Below are positions 11,154-18,981 of a stretch of DNA of 33,850 bases, one piece after another. The first letter of the stretch is position 1; each line of letters starts with the position of its first letter. The DNA lies in contig JAJCZT010000025.1 in assembly GCA_029262255.1 (NCBI GenBank), positions 1-33,850 on the forward strand, written 5' to 3'. This DNA is from Deltaproteobacteria bacterium. Its GTDB lineage: Bacteria > Desulfobacterota_D > UBA1144 > Nemesobacterales > UBA2774. The notes below the pieces were generated by a model that was not told the DNA's origin, searched no databases, and saw nothing but the letters and a program-made list of their open reading frames with translations. A program made the position numbers and the translations under genes.

Positions 11154-11825
11154 ATGAATATTAGAGCGCTTCTGTTATTATTTCTCCTTCCTATTGTTTT
11201 CTCGTGCGGGAAAAAGGGGGTTACTCCATATCCTGCTCATCAAGAACCTCCCTCTCAAGGATTTGTAACTGAAGGCTCCACACAAATAGGTCTTGCTTCC
11301 TGGTATGGTCTAGAAGAGCACAACAACTATGCCGCGAGCGGCGAGCGCTTCAGTAAGCATGCGTATACCGCAGCGCATAAAACTCTGCCCATGGGCACTG
11401 TAGTAAGAGTGACCAATTTAGAAAATGGAAGAGACGTTATTGTAAAGATAAACGACAGAGGGCCATTTGTGGGAGACCGCATAATTGATCTGTCTCATGC
11501 ACCCGCTAAATCGGTTGATATGATTCAAAAAGGGGTGGTTAAAGTAAAAGTTGAGGTTGTCTCGACCCCGTCCACAAGAAGCTCTAACTATTTTGACCCG
11601 GAATATACTGTTCAGGTAGCATCATACCGCGACAATGCAAATGCGAGTATTCTAAAAAGGAAGCTCGATATTGAGTACAGTGATGTCAGAGTTGAATCAG
11701 TCAAGGTTAAGGGAGACACTTATTACAGGGTCCGAGTGGGGCGCTATTCCGGCAAACGGGATGCTGAAAAGGCAGCTTCTAGACTCAGAAAAAAGGGCTA
11801 TACGACAAGGGTCATTCTCGAGTAG
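11154..11825 (+). CDS. rlpA: RlpA-like septal ring lytic transglycosylase with SPOR domain, lipoprotein
   Basis: A 223-aa protein with three parts: a lipoprotein signal peptide (MNIRALLLLFLLPIVFSC, lipidated Cys at about 18), a double-psi beta-barrel at about 45-135 ([49 protein letters not shown]) and a C-terminal SPOR domain at about 150-223 (YTVQVASYRDNANA through YYRVRVGRYSGKRDA). This is the classical RlpA architecture: anchored in the outer membrane, SPOR binding denuded glycan at the septum, barrel domain cleaving it. The catalytic Glu, His and Asp are conserved. The start lacks a ribosome site, but a TAAAAT box lies at 11139-11144, so transcription may begin only a few bases before the ATG. 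It is followed 30 bases later by the dapF-like gene, probably in one transcript. Confidence 0.92.
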   Translation: MNIRALLLLFLLPIVFSCGKKGVTPYPAHQEPPSQGFVTEGSTQIGLASWYGLEEHNNYAASGERFSKHAYTAAHKTLPMGTVVRVTNLENGRDVIVKINDRGPFVGDRIIDLSHAPAKSVDMIQKGVVKVKVEVVSTPSTRSSNYFDPEYTVQVASYRDNANASILKRKLDIEYSDVRVESVKVKGDTYYRVRVGRYSGKRDAEKAASRLRKKGYTTRVILE

Positions 11826-11855
11826 TTAAAGATTGATTTTAAGAGGGCGCATAAT

Positions 11856-12722
11856 ATGAATCATTTTGTTAAATCACACGGACTTGGAAATGACTATTTT
11901 GTAATGGATCAATCTGAATTATCATTTGATCTCACACCAGAAGTTATACAACTGCTTTGTCACAGAAACTACGGTATAGGATCTGACGGCATACTTCTTT
12001 TGGTCCCGTCTGATAAAGCTGATTTCGGGCTCAGAATATTAAATCCTGACGGCAGCGAAGCTGAGAAAAGCGGAAACGGTCTCAGAATTTTTGCCAAATA
12101 CCTTTTTGAGCACGGGCATACAGAAGAGGAAGTATTTAAAATCGATACCCTTGGCGGGGTAGTTACAGCAGAGCTTGAAACAACTGAAGGCATAGTCCCC
12201 TTTGTGACGGTAGAGATGGGGGAGGCTACTTTTCAAAGTAATTTAATCCCTGTAGCAGGGGAGCAGAGAGAGGTAGTTGATGAAGAAATAAATGTAGACG
12301 GAGAGCCTCTTAAAATTACAGCAGTTTCAGTCGGAAATCCCCACTGTGTGGTTTTTGTTGACGAGCTTGACGAAGGATATCTCAGAATACTGGGTCCTTT
12401 GCTCGAGACCCACAAACTCTTTCCAAACCGTATTAACGTTCAGCTTGCAAAACCCCTCTCCCGAGACAGGGTTCAAATACTTATCTGGGAGCGCGGCGCT
12501 GGTTACACGCTCGCCTCGGGCAGCAGCTCTTGTGCTGTAGCCTCGGCATGCGTAAAAAATGGTTTGACCGACGGCAATGTTACTGTTTCTATGCCTGGGG
12601 GCGAGCTCGATATTCATATTAGAGATGATTGGTCGATTAAAATGAGGGGAGCTGTGGAAGAAGTGGCTGAAGGCACATTGAGCATAGACCTACTTAAAAG
12701 AATAGAGAAGATCACCGGTTAA
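11856..12722 (+). CDS. DapF-like protein (diaminopimelate epimerase family) with both catalytic Cys replaced by Ser
   Basis: A 288-aa protein with the two-lobed DapF fold: KSHGLGNDYFVMD at the N-terminus, GIGSDGILLL, LNPDGSEAEKSGNGLR, VSVGNPHCVVFV and WERGAGYTLASGSSSC. In true DapF, which turns LL- into meso-diaminopimelate, two cysteines act as base and acid. Here the first (E. coli C73, motif CGNG) is Ser72, codon AGC at 12069-12071, and the second (C217, motif ACGxG) is Ser221, codon TCG at 12516-12518. C226 aligns with the non-catalytic Cys of the GxC motif. The NPH and ERGAG substrate-site residues remain, but the usual GET following GA is GYT and the CGxG loop is SGSS. The protein is full length with no frameshift. 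It may be a divergent epimerase, an isomerase like other members of the fold, or a non-epimerising binder. Family membership is firm; the activity is open. It sits between rlpA and the amidohydrolase gene. Confidence 0.9.
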   Translation: MNHFVKSHGLGNDYFVMDQSELSFDLTPEVIQLLCHRNYGIGSDGILLLVPSDKADFGLRILNPDGSEAEKSGNGLRIFAKYLFEHGHTEEEVFKIDTLGGVVTAELETTEGIVPFVTVEMGEATFQSNLIPVAGEQREVVDEEINVDGEPLKITAVSVGNPHCVVFVDELDEGYLRILGPLLETHKLFPNRINVQLAKPLSRDRVQILIWERGAGYTLASGSSSCAVASACVKNGLTDGNVTVSMPGGELDIHIRDDWSIKMRGAVEEVAEGTLSIDLLKRIEKITG

Positions 12723-12764
12723 GATTTATATTCGTTTGTCCCGTAACGGAAACATTTTAAAATT

Positions 12765-14015
12765 ATGGAAAAGTTATTAATATCAGCTGATACAATTCTT
12801 CCTGTTTCCTCTGACCCTATAAAGGACGGCGCCTTAGTTGTTTCGGGCGGAAAAATCGAAGACATAGGAAATGCCTCCGTACTCAGAGGGAAGTATAGAA
12901 GAGTAAAGGAGCATAGTTTAGGCAGCGGCACTCTTCTTCCGGGGTTTATAAATGCGCATACTCATCTTGAGCTTGGCTGGATCAAAAAAAAGGTCGGCAA
13001 CTTTAAGGGTTTTACCTCATGGCTTCAGCAGATAATAAAGGCAAAAAAAGAAGGCGTTACAAATCAGGAAATACAAGAGTCGGTGGCGGATGGAATTAAA
13101 GCGCAGATTGAGAGCGGCGTAACTACAGTTGGGGAAATTTCATCATACGGCGGTCTGGATATCCCGATATTAAAGCACTCAGGCCTTAGAACAATACTCT
13201 TTAGAGAGGCGGTCGATAGTAAAGAAGGTATGATGGATTTTGATACATTTAAGACATCATCTCTTTATGAAGAAAGGCTCTTTCCTCACGCACCTTACTC
13301 CTGCAGTCCTGGCCTGCTCGAGAAAACGCTTAATTCTCATAGGAAAAGTAATAGACCCCTGGGTATCCATCTTGCTGAAAGTAAAGAAGAGATCGAATTT
13401 GTAAATAGAAAAGCAAATGCTATTGAGAATGAAATATTTCCTCTGATAGATAAAAAATCCTTTAAGCGTAAAAAGGCCGATACCCCATTTGGGTATTTAA
13501 AGAGCATGGGGTTCTTTGATCACGGCGGGGTAACAACAGTTCATATGGTTCAGGTGAGTTCTGAGGAAATTAAGGAGATAGAAAATCTGGACATAGGAAT
13601 TGTATTATGTCCGAGAAGCAATTTGTTCCTCCAAGTCGGTATTCCTCCGCTTAGAGAATACTCCAGGCTTAAAAGGGTCGGTGTAGGCACTGACGGTCTG
13701 TCCAGTAACTACAACCTCGACTTCTTTGAAGAGCTCAGGGTTCTTCACCTTCTCTACTCGGAGGCCTTAGGAAGAGAAGCATCATATGAGACAATTTATT
13801 CGGCTACACTTGGTGGGGCCGGAGCTCTGTTTCTGGAGGACAGAATCGGCAGCATAGAGATAGGAAAAGAGGCCGATCTCATATTCCTTAACTCTAAAGA
13901 CGATTTCAACAATCCCTATCTATCCGTTGTCTCCTCTACTAATGAGAATCTGGAGCTTGTAATGGTCAGGGGAAATATTCTGTATTCCAAAAAAACTATC
14001 TCTTCAAAGAATTAA
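12765..14015 (+). CDS. mqnX: Amidohydrolase, probable aminodeoxyfutalosine deaminase
   Basis: A 416-aa member of the metal-dependent amidohydrolase superfamily (ATZ/TRZ, cytosine-deaminase-like branch). The beta-sandwich ends frame a TIM barrel with metal and catalytic motifs GFINAHTHLEL (about residues 60-70), HLAES (about 200), VHMVQ (about 260) and GTDGLSSN (about 305). Proteins of this type include S-adenosylhomocysteine/methylthioadenosine deaminases and the aminodeoxyfutalosine deaminase of the futalosine menaquinone pathway. I favour the latter because mqnA and mqnD lie 7-8 kb away, and because the HTHLEL start and the length of about 410 aa fit that group. The first evidence is seen, the second is inference. 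The ATG lies 42 bases after the dapF-like stop without a clear ribosome site; its own stop is 1 base before the next start, so the two genes are translationally coupled. Confidence 0.72.
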   Translation: MEKLLISADTILPVSSDPIKDGALVVSGGKIEDIGNASVLRGKYRRVKEHSLGSGTLLPGFINAHTHLELGWIKKKVGNFKGFTSWLQQIIKAKKEGVTNQEIQESVADGIKAQIESGVTTVGEISSYGGLDIPILKHSGLRTILFREAVDSKEGMMDFDTFKTSSLYEERLFPHAPYSCSPGLLEKTLNSHRKSNRPLGIHLAESKEEIEFVNRKANAIENEIFPLIDKKSFKRKKADTPFGYLKSMGFFDHGGVTTVHMVQVSSEEIKEIENLDIGIVLCPRSNLFLQVGIPPLREYSRLKRVGVGTDGLSSNYNLDFFEELRVLHLLYSEALGREASYETIYSATLGGAGALFLEDRIGSIEIGKEADLIFLNSKDDFNNPYLSVVSSTNENLELVMVRGNILYSKKTISSKN

Positions 14016-14016
14016 G

Positions 14017-15075
14017 ATGCCCGCAAAATTAAGTAAAGTTTTCGTCTATGGAACCCTTCTCCAGGGTGAGCTCAGAAGCCATTTTCTGAACGATTGTAGA
14101 TTACTAAAAACTCTAGACATCCCCGGGGCCCTATACGATACAAAAAGAGGCTATCCGGCTGCGGTATTTGACCGGCGGTCTCGGAACAAAGTAGCGGGGG
14201 AGCTCTATATTATGGGGAATCCGGGCAACAAATTAAAAGAACTTGATGCGGTAGAAGATGTGGATTCAGGGCTTTTTAAAAAAGTGATTTTAAAACATAA
14301 CGGTGAGGAATTTATTTCTTACGAGCCGGGTTCTCTACTGGAAGAATGCGTCAATCCTATAAATCAAATTGAGACGGGAAGCTGGAGGAGGTATTCGTCT
14401 CTATGTTTTAATGACCCGATTGGATTTGGATTAAAGTTTGAGGACCGTCAGAAGTATCTATACAGAGAGTCCTCAACTTCTGATTCTGAAGGTTCTATCT
14501 ATATCCCCGGAGATTTGCCGGTACTTGTTACGGCCCCCCACGCCTCGGTACACAAAAGAATGGGTAAGTTGAAACGCCAGGAGTTCTATACGGGCGCTCT
14601 ATCCGTGATGCTGCACTCCCTTACTGGCTGTCATACCCTTTATTCAAACAGGCTTATGGAATCTGATCCTAACTATTATGACGATTCTCCTTTTAAGACG
14701 AGACTAAGTGAGATAGCAAAAAAAAATGACATTAAATGTCTGATTGATCTGCACGGCACATCTCCCGAGAGGGGAGATGACATTTATCCCGGAGCGGGGG
14801 TCGATAAAGAGTTTTTGTTAGGACAGGATAATTACTTAGATGAGCTTGAACGCGCTGCGGCGTTAAACGAAATATCTATTGGAGGGCTGGACGTATTTCC
14901 CGCCGCAAGACAGATGACGGTAACTAAATATGCAGCTAGAAAGTTAGCAGTTCCCGCAGTCCAGCTTGAAATTAACCGGCAATTAAGAGAGCCTGAGAAG
15001 AGCCCTGCTGATTTTGTAAAGCTTGTTAAGTTCTTAAAAGGGTTTATTGAGAATCTATCCTATCTGCTCAGCTAG
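14017..15075 (+). CDS. Fusion of gamma-glutamylcyclotransferase-like and N-formylglutamate amidohydrolase-like domains
   Basis: A 352-aa two-domain protein. Residues 1 to about 115 are an AIG2/gamma-glutamylcyclotransferase fold: KVFVYGTLLQGE at the N-terminus, GALYDTKRGYPAAVF, VAGELYIMG and LKELDAVEDVDSGLF with the expected acidic residue. Residues about 160-350 resemble N-formylglutamate amidohydrolase: VLVTAPHASVHKR, RLSEIAKKNDIKCLIDLHGTSP and VPAVQLEINRQLRE, the His and Asp/His motifs being typical zinc-site positions. The first domain type releases 5-oxoproline from gamma-glutamyl compounds; the second hydrolyses N-acylated glutamate. Both act on modified glutamate, so a joint role in recovering glutamate is attractive but inferred. 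A linker with W/Y-rich sequence (about 115-160) joins them. The start is 1 base after the amidohydrolase stop. The 3' end overlaps the convergent dehydrogenase gene by 21 bases. Confidence 0.82.
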   Translation: MPAKLSKVFVYGTLLQGELRSHFLNDCRLLKTLDIPGALYDTKRGYPAAVFDRRSRNKVAGELYIMGNPGNKLKELDAVEDVDSGLFKKVILKHNGEEFISYEPGSLLEECVNPINQIETGSWRRYSSLCFNDPIGFGLKFEDRQKYLYRESSTSDSEGSIYIPGDLPVLVTAPHASVHKRMGKLKRQEFYTGALSVMLHSLTGCHTLYSNRLMESDPNYYDDSPFKTRLSEIAKKNDIKCLIDLHGTSPERGDDIYPGAGVDKEFLLGQDNYLDELERAAALNEISIGGLDVFPAARQMTVTKYAARKLAVPAVQLEINRQLREPEKSPADFVKLVKFLKGFIENLSYLLS

Positions 15076-17910
15076 AACCTGGGCTATGTGTTTTGTTTTC
15101 TTGTCGGAAAAATGTTCAATCTGATGTCCGCAGGAAACGCCCGATACGGCTATTACCGTATCAGAAGATGTTTTTCCAATAGCGGGTAATAAGCGGTCCT
15201 CAGCTATAGTTTGGGACACTTTGTAGTGCTCGCTTTCATAACCAAAACTCCCCGCCATCCCGCAGCAGCCGGCTCCGCTCTCTGTCACTTTACATCCGGA
15301 AATGGAAAGGACTTCTACTGCTGATTCGTTTCCGATCAAAGAGCTTTGATGGCAGTGCCCGTGATAAAATACGCTTGGACCATCGTGTTTCCAGTCAATT
15401 TTGAGCTCACCGGATTTATCTAGTTTCAACAAGAATTCATCAAGTACGTACGAGTTCTCAGATAGAATTCCGGCGTCTTCATTTTCTGGCAATAGATCGA
15501 GATATTCATCTCTAAAAGTGAGAATACAGCTAGGCTCCGTTCCCACTACCGGAATCCCCTCCTTAACATAGGGCGCCAGGAGCGAGACATTTTTTAACGC
15601 CCTTTTCCGGGCCGGTTCAATCATCCCTTTACTTAGCATCGGCCGCCCACAGCAGACTCTATTTGCAACGAGTATTACGTCCATACCTGCCGCTTCAAGT
15701 AATTTTACCGCTGCCTTCCCAACCTCAGGATAATAGTAAGTCGCCCAGGTGTCATGAAAATAGATGACCCTATTATTTCTAGTGTTATCAGTAGGTTTCG
15801 GTCTATTGTTAAACCAGTTTGTAAATGTTTTATTTGATAATTTCGGTAATGATCGTTGTGGGCAAACCCCTAATTTAGATAGAAGCTTCTTAGAGAGGTT
15901 GTTATTTATCGCAAGGTTTGATATGGACGCTATAGGTGAGGTAAGTCGGCTCGTCTCATGCACATATCCGAACAAGCGGTCACGAGCGGAAAATCCATGC
16001 TCCCTGTGGTAATGGGCCAGAAATTCAAGCTTCATTTTGGCTGCATCTACACTTGAAGGGCACTCGCTCTTACACGCTTTACACGAAAGACAAAGATCAA
16101 AAACCCCATACATCTCACGGCTTGTTAACGCATCTTTTGCCAACGTCCCCGACACCACCGCTCTAAGCACATTAGCTCGCGCCCTTGTCGTATCCCTTTC
16201 ATCTTTTGTAGCCGTATAAGACGGGCACATAATCCCTTCCCCGAGTTTCCGGCACACTCCCTGTCCGCTGCACATCTCCACGGCTCCGGTAAATCCATTA
16301 TCCTTGGACCAGTCTAAATAAGTTTCGATTACCTGTGGTCGATAGGACTCTCCAAAGCGCAGGTTCTTATCAACCGCGGGCGCATCCACAACCTTTCCGG
16401 GATTGAAAATCCCCTCGGGATCAAATGCGGCTTTAAGCTCTTTCATCGCTCCATACAGGCCTTTTCCAAAGAGACGCTCATTGAGGTAGCTTCTCTGAAG
16501 CCCGTCCCCGTGCTCGCCGCTCATTACCCCGCCGTATCTTAGCGCTAGTTTAAAAGTTTGCTCGGTTAGCTCCTCCATTATCTTGATCCCGTCTTGGGAT
16601 TTTAAATTAACCAGAGGCCTTACGTGTAGGCACCCGGCGCTCGCATGCCCGTAGAAGCCCGCTTTTGTCCCCAGGCGTTTAATTAAATCCGTGATATCAG
16701 CTACATAGCTTGGAAGATTATCTACAGGTACGGAAACATCCTCGATGCATGGAATAGGTTTATACTCATCCCTTTTACTCATGAGTAGCCCAAGCCCCGC
16801 TCTCCTCACTCCCCATACGTCTGCTTGCGCTTCCGGGGAGAGAGCATAGCTTGTGGGACAATTAATATTCTTAGTGAGTAGATGTGAATTTAGATCCCTA
16901 GTTTTCTTCTCAACTTCAGATTCCGTCTCTCCATAGAATTCCACTACCAAAATTGTCTCCGGGTCTCCGTCAATAAATGTAAGCATAGGGGAATAAGACG
17001 TGCTTGCCCTTGTAAGCTCAATCAGCATACTGTCGATAAGCTCTATTGCCGAAGGGTTCATCTCTAATATTTCAGGTACCGCTTCCATGGCGCTAACCAT
17101 AGTGTCAAACTGAAGAATCGCTAGTCCCGTGTGAGATGGTCTCTCCACTAATTTGAGCGTGAACTCTGTTGCCAGACCCAGAGTGCCTTCAGAGCCTGCT
17201 AGAAGCTTTGCAGCGTTAAAGGGCTGATCTAAAAAATAGTTCAGGCTGTACCCCGAGGCCCTCCGCCAGTGTTTTGGGAAATCATTTTTTATCAGCGGGG
17301 AATACTTTTCTTTGAGCGTCTTGAGTTTTTTGTAGAGGTTATTGCCGCTGCCGGTACCGTTAAGCTCTACGGGTTCCCCTTTGTTCAGAAGTAATCGGCA
17401 GGCGGCTACATTGTCTCCTGCCATTCCGTATAGAATAGAATGCGCTCCTGTTGCGTTATTTCCTACTACTCCCCCAATTGTGGCTATCCTGGCTGAAGAA
17501 GGGTCGGGGCCGAACATTAGTCCACGGGGCTTTAACTCTCGATTGAGCTGCTCCAGAAACATTCCTGACTGAACGCGTACCGTTTTTTCCTCGGTATTAA
17601 CTTCTAAAATTTCATTTAGGTATTTAGAGAGATCGATAATTAAAGCGTGGCCTACCGCCTGACCCGCGAGACTCGATCCGCTTCCCCTGGGCAAGATTGC
17701 CACCCCGTAGTCAGACGCGATTTCAAGAGTTTTGGAGACATCTTCAACGTTTCGTGGAATCACTACACCTACCGGCTCAATCTGATAGTTGCTTGCGTCA
17801 GTGCTGTATAGAGTTTTGCTGATGTTATCAAAACGGACTTCACCCTTTAGCTTTTTATTCAGCGATGCTTCCAGGTCGAGAGAAAGAGAGTCTTTTAAAG
17901 TTTCCGTCAT
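15055..17910 (-). CDS. FAD-linked oxidase/Fe-S dehydrogenase (YdiJ / D-2-hydroxyacid dehydrogenase type)
   Basis: A 951-aa flavoprotein fused to an iron-sulfur and cysteine-rich module. Residues about 40-180 are a PCMH-type FAD-binding domain (ILPRGSGSSLAGQAVG; GGVVGNNATGAHSILYG); about 230-480 a FAD-oxidase C-terminal domain (AGSEGTLGLATEFTLKLVE; MSGEHGDGLQRSYL); about 540-640 an Fe-S region with CSGQGVCRKLGEGIMCPSY and CLSCKACKSECP; the last 250 residues two CCG-type motifs (VCCGRPMLSKGM; SGAGCCGMAGSFGYE). This layout is that of E. coli YdiJ and related D-lactate or D-2-hydroxyglutarate dehydrogenases, which pass electrons from a 2-hydroxyacid to the quinone pool or another acceptor. The exact substrate cannot be read from the sequence. 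The start is the only ATG before the conserved domain and lacks a clear ribosome site. Monocistronic on this strand. Confidence 0.9.
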   Translation of the reverse strand: MTETLKDSLSLDLEASLNKKLKGEVRFDNISKTLYSTDASNYQIEPVGVVIPRNVEDVSKTLEIASDYGVAILPRGSGSSLAGQAVGHALIIDLSKYLNEILEVNTEEKTVRVQSGMFLEQLNRELKPRGLMFGPDPSSARIATIGGVVGNNATGAHSILYGMAGDNVAACRLLLNKGEPVELNGTGSGNNLYKKLKTLKEKYSPLIKNDFPKHWRRASGYSLNYFLDQPFNAAKLLAGSEGTLGLATEFTLKLVERPSHTGLAILQFDTMVSAMEAVPEILEMNPSAIELIDSMLIELTRASTSYSPMLTFIDGDPETILVVEFYGETESEVEKKTRDLNSHLLTKNINCPTSYALSPEAQADVWGVRRAGLGLLMSKRDEYKPIPCIEDVSVPVDNLPSYVADITDLIKRLGTKAGFYGHASAGCLHVRPLVNLKSQDGIKIMEELTEQTFKLALRYGGVMSGEHGDGLQRSYLNERLFGKGLYGAMKELKAAFDPEGIFNPGKVVDAPAVDKNLRFGESYRPQVIETYLDWSKDNGFTGAVEMCSGQGVCRKLGEGIMCPSYTATKDERDTTRARANVLRAVVSGTLAKDALTSREMYGVFDLCLSCKACKSECPSSVDAAKMKLEFLAHYHREHGFSARDRLFGYVHETSRLTSPIASISNLAINNNLSKKLLSKLGVCPQRSLPKLSNKTFTNWFNNRPKPTDNTRNNRVIYFHDTWATYYYPEVGKAAVKLLEAAGMDVILVANRVCCGRPMLSKGMIEPARKRALKNVSLLAPYVKEGIPVVGTEPSCILTFRDEYLDLLPENEDAGILSENSYVLDEFLLKLDKSGELKIDWKHDGPSVFYHGHCHQSSLIGNESAVEVLSISGCKVTESGAGCCGMAGSFGYESEHYKVSQTIAEDRLLPAIGKTSSDTVIAVSGVSCGHQIEHFSDKKTKHIAQVLAEQIG

Positions 17911-18016
17911 TTGAGGAATTAGTATAACTTGTGATCCATATCCTAATCCAATTGAGATAAAGGAATTAGATTTTTATTCTCTCTAACTACTCTCTATACC
18001 GCACACCCTGCTAATT

Positions 18017-18057
18017 TGTCATTCTGAGCGCACACAATGTGTGCAGTCGAAGAATCT
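18017..18057 (+). repeat. Dispersed repeat module A, copy 1
   Basis: A 41-base unit beginning TGTCATTCTGAGC and ending CGAAGAATCT, with a palindromic core GCACAC-AAT-GTGTGC at 18030-18044. It matches the unit at 26034-26074 at 37 of 41 positions; two of the four differences lie in the loop, which leaves the stem intact. Confidence 0.85.
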
Positions 18058-18066
18058 TTCTTTTTA

Positions 18067-18115
18067 ATCCCTTCCCCCTAGAGGGGGGAAGGTTAGGATG
18101 GGGGTGGTTGTTATT
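18067..18115 (+). repeat. Dispersed repeat module B, copy 1
   Basis: A G/C-run unit starting ATCCCTTCCCCC and ending GGGGGTGGTTGTTATT. Its first half is a strong hairpin: CCTTCCCCC at 18070-18078 pairs with GGGGGAAGG at 18084-18092 around a 5-base loop. It shares its start and its end with a shorter copy at 33077-33116. Confidence 0.75.
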
Positions 18116-18319
18116 CAGCGTGGGGGTGAAAACACCCGCTCACACTGAGTCTCTCGAAGGGTGAAATCCCTCCTCATGCATCGTGAAAACCCGGCTTGAT
18201 AAAAGGGAGCAGTACATCCCGGTCAATTATAGACTTTAATAAAAGTTGGGTATCATAAGGTGTTTAAAAATTCGTCTTTAATTATCCAAGAATAAAATAG
18301 TTGGGCCCGCAGGTTTAAA

Positions 18320-18979
18320 ATGAAATTTGTAATTGTTCCTGTAAAAGATTTATCTAAAGCCAAGGAAAGACTTTCCTCCCTCTTGCCTCAGCATGAAAGG
18401 ACGGCTCTTGCCTATGCAATGCTTGAGGACGTGCTCACGGCTCTTAAAGAGTGTAGGCTCGCAGACCGCAAGCTCATAGTCACACTCGACGCTAAAGCTA
18501 TAGAGATAGCTAAAGCTCTGGGAATAGAAGTAATCCTGGAGACGGAGCAAAACGGCGAGAGTGCATCAGTGGACTATGCTTCTCAAATTTGCAAAGAAAT
18601 GGGAGCTGCCTCAGTCCTGGTAATTCCGGGAGATGCCCCTCTTATTACTTCAGATGATATAGATTTTATTTTGGAAAGAGAGAAGGACGCCCCTTCTATA
18701 ATTTTTGTCCCTGCAAGAGATGCGCTAGGAACTAATGCAATTTTCAGAAAGCCTCCTGACGTTATTTCCTCTATGTTTGGAGACGACAGCTTTAATAAAC
18801 ATATGAATGAAGCTGATAAAAATAATATCTCCTATGAAAGTTACGATAATCCAAGAATTGGTCTAGACATTGACCGCCCGGAAGATTTAAAACAATTTAT
18901 ATCTCAAAAAAGCAATACCAAGACTTACGGTGAGCTTGTAAGATTAAATATTCTTGAGAAGATTAAGGAGTATAGCTAA
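18320..18979 (+). CDS. cofC: 2-phospho-L-lactate/phosphoenolpyruvate guanylyltransferase
   Basis: A 219-aa nucleotidyltransferase of the CofC/FbiD family, which joins GMP to phospholactate (archaea) or phosphoenolpyruvate (bacteria) as an early step of coenzyme F420 synthesis. Motifs in order: IVPVKDLSKAKERLSSLL at the N-terminus, NGESASVDYA, VLVIPGDAPLIT (nucleotide/metal site, about 95-107), ALGTNAIF (about 137), DDSFNKHM and GLDIDRPEDLKQF. Length is typical. The ATG is preceded by GCAGG 6-10 bases upstream. No cofD, cofE, cofG or cofH lies in the window, so an F420 pathway is implied but not proven. Its stop is only 2 bases from the stop of the convergent aldehyde dehydrogenase gene. Confidence 0.85.
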   Translation: MKFVIVPVKDLSKAKERLSSLLPQHERTALAYAMLEDVLTALKECRLADRKLIVTLDAKAIEIAKALGIEVILETEQNGESASVDYASQICKEMGAASVLVIPGDAPLITSDDIDFILEREKDAPSIIFVPARDALGTNAIFRKPPDVISSMFGDDSFNKHMNEADKNNISYESYDNPRIGLDIDRPEDLKQFISQKSNTKTYGELVRLNILEKIKEYS

Positions 18980-18981
18980 TT

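Larger units (their letters stand above)
17911..18319. other. 409-base intergenic region with dispersed repeats
   Basis: This divergent gap between the FAD/Fe-S dehydrogenase and cofC contains no convincing reading frame. Its centre (about 18017-18180) is filled with short hairpin-forming repeats described separately, plus a small GGGTG-AAAA-CACCC stem-loop at 18124-18137 and a CTCGAAGGGTG-like tail. The outer parts are AT-rich and presumably hold the two promoters, which I could not place with confidence. Confidence 0.7.

Noticed and set aside
18070-18092. Strong CCTTCCCCC/GGGGGAAGG hairpin as a transcription terminator
   Set aside because: No T-run follows on either strand, it lies between divergent genes where no terminator is needed, and it is part of a dispersed repeat.
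18017-18180. CRISPR array
   Set aside because: The repeats are of different types, not regularly spaced, and not separated by unique spacers; no cas gene is present.
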